A DNA stretch of 7,643 bases, from positions 1 to 7,643 of the forward strand of contig DXSO01000079.1 in assembly GCA_019410445.1 (NCBI GenBank), given 5' to 3'. The translations under genes were made by a program, and so were the position numbers. The number at the start of each line of letters is the position of its first letter. Position 1 is the stretch's first letter. The notes beneath the pieces were generated by a model. That model was not told the DNA's origin, searched no databases, and saw only the letters and a program-made list of their open reading frames with translations. The stretch comes from Sutterella sp. (GTDB lineage: Bacteria; Pseudomonadota; Gammaproteobacteria; Burkholderiales; Burkholderiaceae_F). Below, one piece after another: positions 7,159 to 7,643 of this stretch.

Positions 7159-7358
7159 GGCCTTTCTTCCTTTCAAGGTAGGGACGTCATCGGACTCTTT
7201 TAGCAGAACTCAGAGACCAACACGACGGACGAAAAGGGCAGCAGAAAGGTGTCGCAAAACGACCGTCGGTCACTGCACGGCGCAATGGACAACGTATCGT
7301 CATAGGATTTTAGCGAAAAGCCTTAAGGGTAATCTAGATAGTTACATTCACCAAATAA
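7159..7358 (-). promoter_or_regulatory. Leader and promoter region of the ABC operon
   Basis: No convincing gene lies in these 200 bases. A strong purine-rich ribosome site (AAAGGAAGAAAGG) precedes the binding-protein ATG. On the minus strand TAAAAT (7307-7312) is a 5/6 match to a -10 box, without a clear -35. Short dyads include GACCG-T-CGGTC (7261-7271), CCTTAAGG (7321-7328) and ATCTAGAT (7332-7339); the first, downstream of the candidate -10, could be an operator. I see no riboswitch-like fold. Confidence 0.35.
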
Positions 7359-7392
7359 AAAAAGCCGTCGCCTCTATGTGCGACGGCTTTTT
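7359..7392. terminator. Bidirectional Rho-independent terminator flanking the intron
   Basis: AAAAAGCCGTCGC (7359-7371) and GCGACGGCTTTTT (7380-7392) pair in a perfect 13-bp stem with an 8-base loop. The plus-strand reading ends in five T, the minus-strand reading in seven T followed by ATTT, so termination should be stronger for a minus-strand gene coming from the right. No plus-strand gene ends just upstream. The stem-loop also appears to be the recognition structure for the intron that starts six bases downstream. Confidence 0.9.
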
Positions 7393-7398
7393 GAGTGA

Positions 7399-7643
7399 GT
7401 GCGCCCAGCATGGGCATGATCTAACGGGTGCAAGTCCCGAGCGCAGGAGGTAGCACCAAGCGCATAGCCGAAGACAAGGGTGTCCGTCGCGAGGCGGAAT
7501 CTGAAGGAAGTCACAAGGCAAACCACTGACCTGACGAACAGGAACCGTATTAGGCACTAAAGGGTGGGTAAGTCTGCTCATCAAGACAAAGCCCGAAGCT
7601 ACACGGAACCCGAGGTGTATATGCGGCAGGTACATGGTGGGAA
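7399..7643 (+). mobile_element. Group II intron, probably class IIC: 5' part of the ribozyme (cut by window edge)
   Basis: The intron begins GTGCGCCCAGCATGGGC, with the group II 5' end GTGCG and a small hairpin GCCCA/TGGGC (7403-7415). Next come CGGGTGCAAGTCCCG (7425-7439), CAAGGGTGTCCG (7475-7486), GGAATCTGAAGGAAG (7496-7510) and GGCAAACC (7517-7524). In this order and spacing they match domain I of the structurally known Oceanobacillus iheyensis class IIC intron as I recall it. The position six bases after the T tract of a terminator is the hallmark of class IIC insertion. Only about 245 bases of domain I are present. The reverse transcriptase/maturase gene, the catalytic domain V and the 3' splice site would lie to the right, so activity cannot be judged. 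No coding region is supported within this part. Confidence 0.87.

Noticed and set aside
7425..7439. GGGTGCAAGTCCC, resembling a tRNA T-arm
   Set aside because: No acceptor, anticodon or D arm is present at the right spacing; the motif belongs to group II intron domain I.
7082..7453. Plus-strand open frame of 123 codons
   Set aside because: It starts opposite the signal peptide region of the binding protein and crosses a terminator into the intron, with no coding signs.
7348..7635. Minus-strand open frame of 95 codons at the right edge
   Set aside because: It runs through the terminator stem and the intron domain I sequence, where RNA structure explains the conservation; the protein resembles nothing I know.
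1..7643. CRISPR array, toxin-antitoxin pair or phage genes
   Set aside because: No regularly spaced repeats, small paired genes or phage-type proteins were seen on either strand.

Overview
The window looks like a chromosomal segment from a Gram-negative, probably host-associated betaproteobacterium. The gene content (periplasmic arylsulfate sulfotransferase with its own Dsb oxidase, LysR regulator, binding-protein ABC importer) and moderate GC recall the Sutterellaceae (Sutterella/Parasutterella group). That placement is an impression from content, not a computed assignment.

Left part (1-3202): an arylsulfate sulfotransferase gene (assT) and, 96 bases downstream on the minus strand, the start of a DsbA/DsbL-like thiol oxidase with a CPFC active site, cut by the window edge. 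This matches the first two genes of the assT-dsbL-dsbI operon known from uropathogenic E. coli. The sulfotransferase keeps the catalytic His/His/Arg/His set and a closely spaced Cys pair. A LysR-type regulator is transcribed divergently from assT. The shared 150-base gap holds a T-N11-A dyad and a candidate assT promoter, so the LysR protein is the likely regulator of sulfotransferase expression.

Middle and right (3231-7158): a strong bidirectional terminator separates the LysR gene from a minus-strand ABC import operon, transcribed in the order binding protein, double-domain permease, ATPase. The permease stop and ATPase start abut exactly (TAAATG). A perfect 11-bp hairpin lies between the binding-protein and permease genes, as is common where the binding protein is needed in excess. 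The substrate is not known. The binding protein has no Tyr-Tyr pair of the kind used by ferric-binding proteins, but has a Ser-Gly-Thr-Ala-Thr segment suited to an anionic ligand.

Right edge (7159-7643): a gene-free leader for the ABC operon, then a 13-bp bidirectional Rho-independent terminator. Six bases after its T tract begins the 5' part of a group II intron on the plus strand, running off the window. Sequence motifs and the position just behind a terminator both point to class IIC. The intron's reverse transcriptase and 3' end would lie to the right of the window.

No wholly new system is visible. The points most worth a second look are the intron seated on the back face of a terminator, the assT-dsbL/LysR regulatory module, and the orphan importer of unknown substrate.
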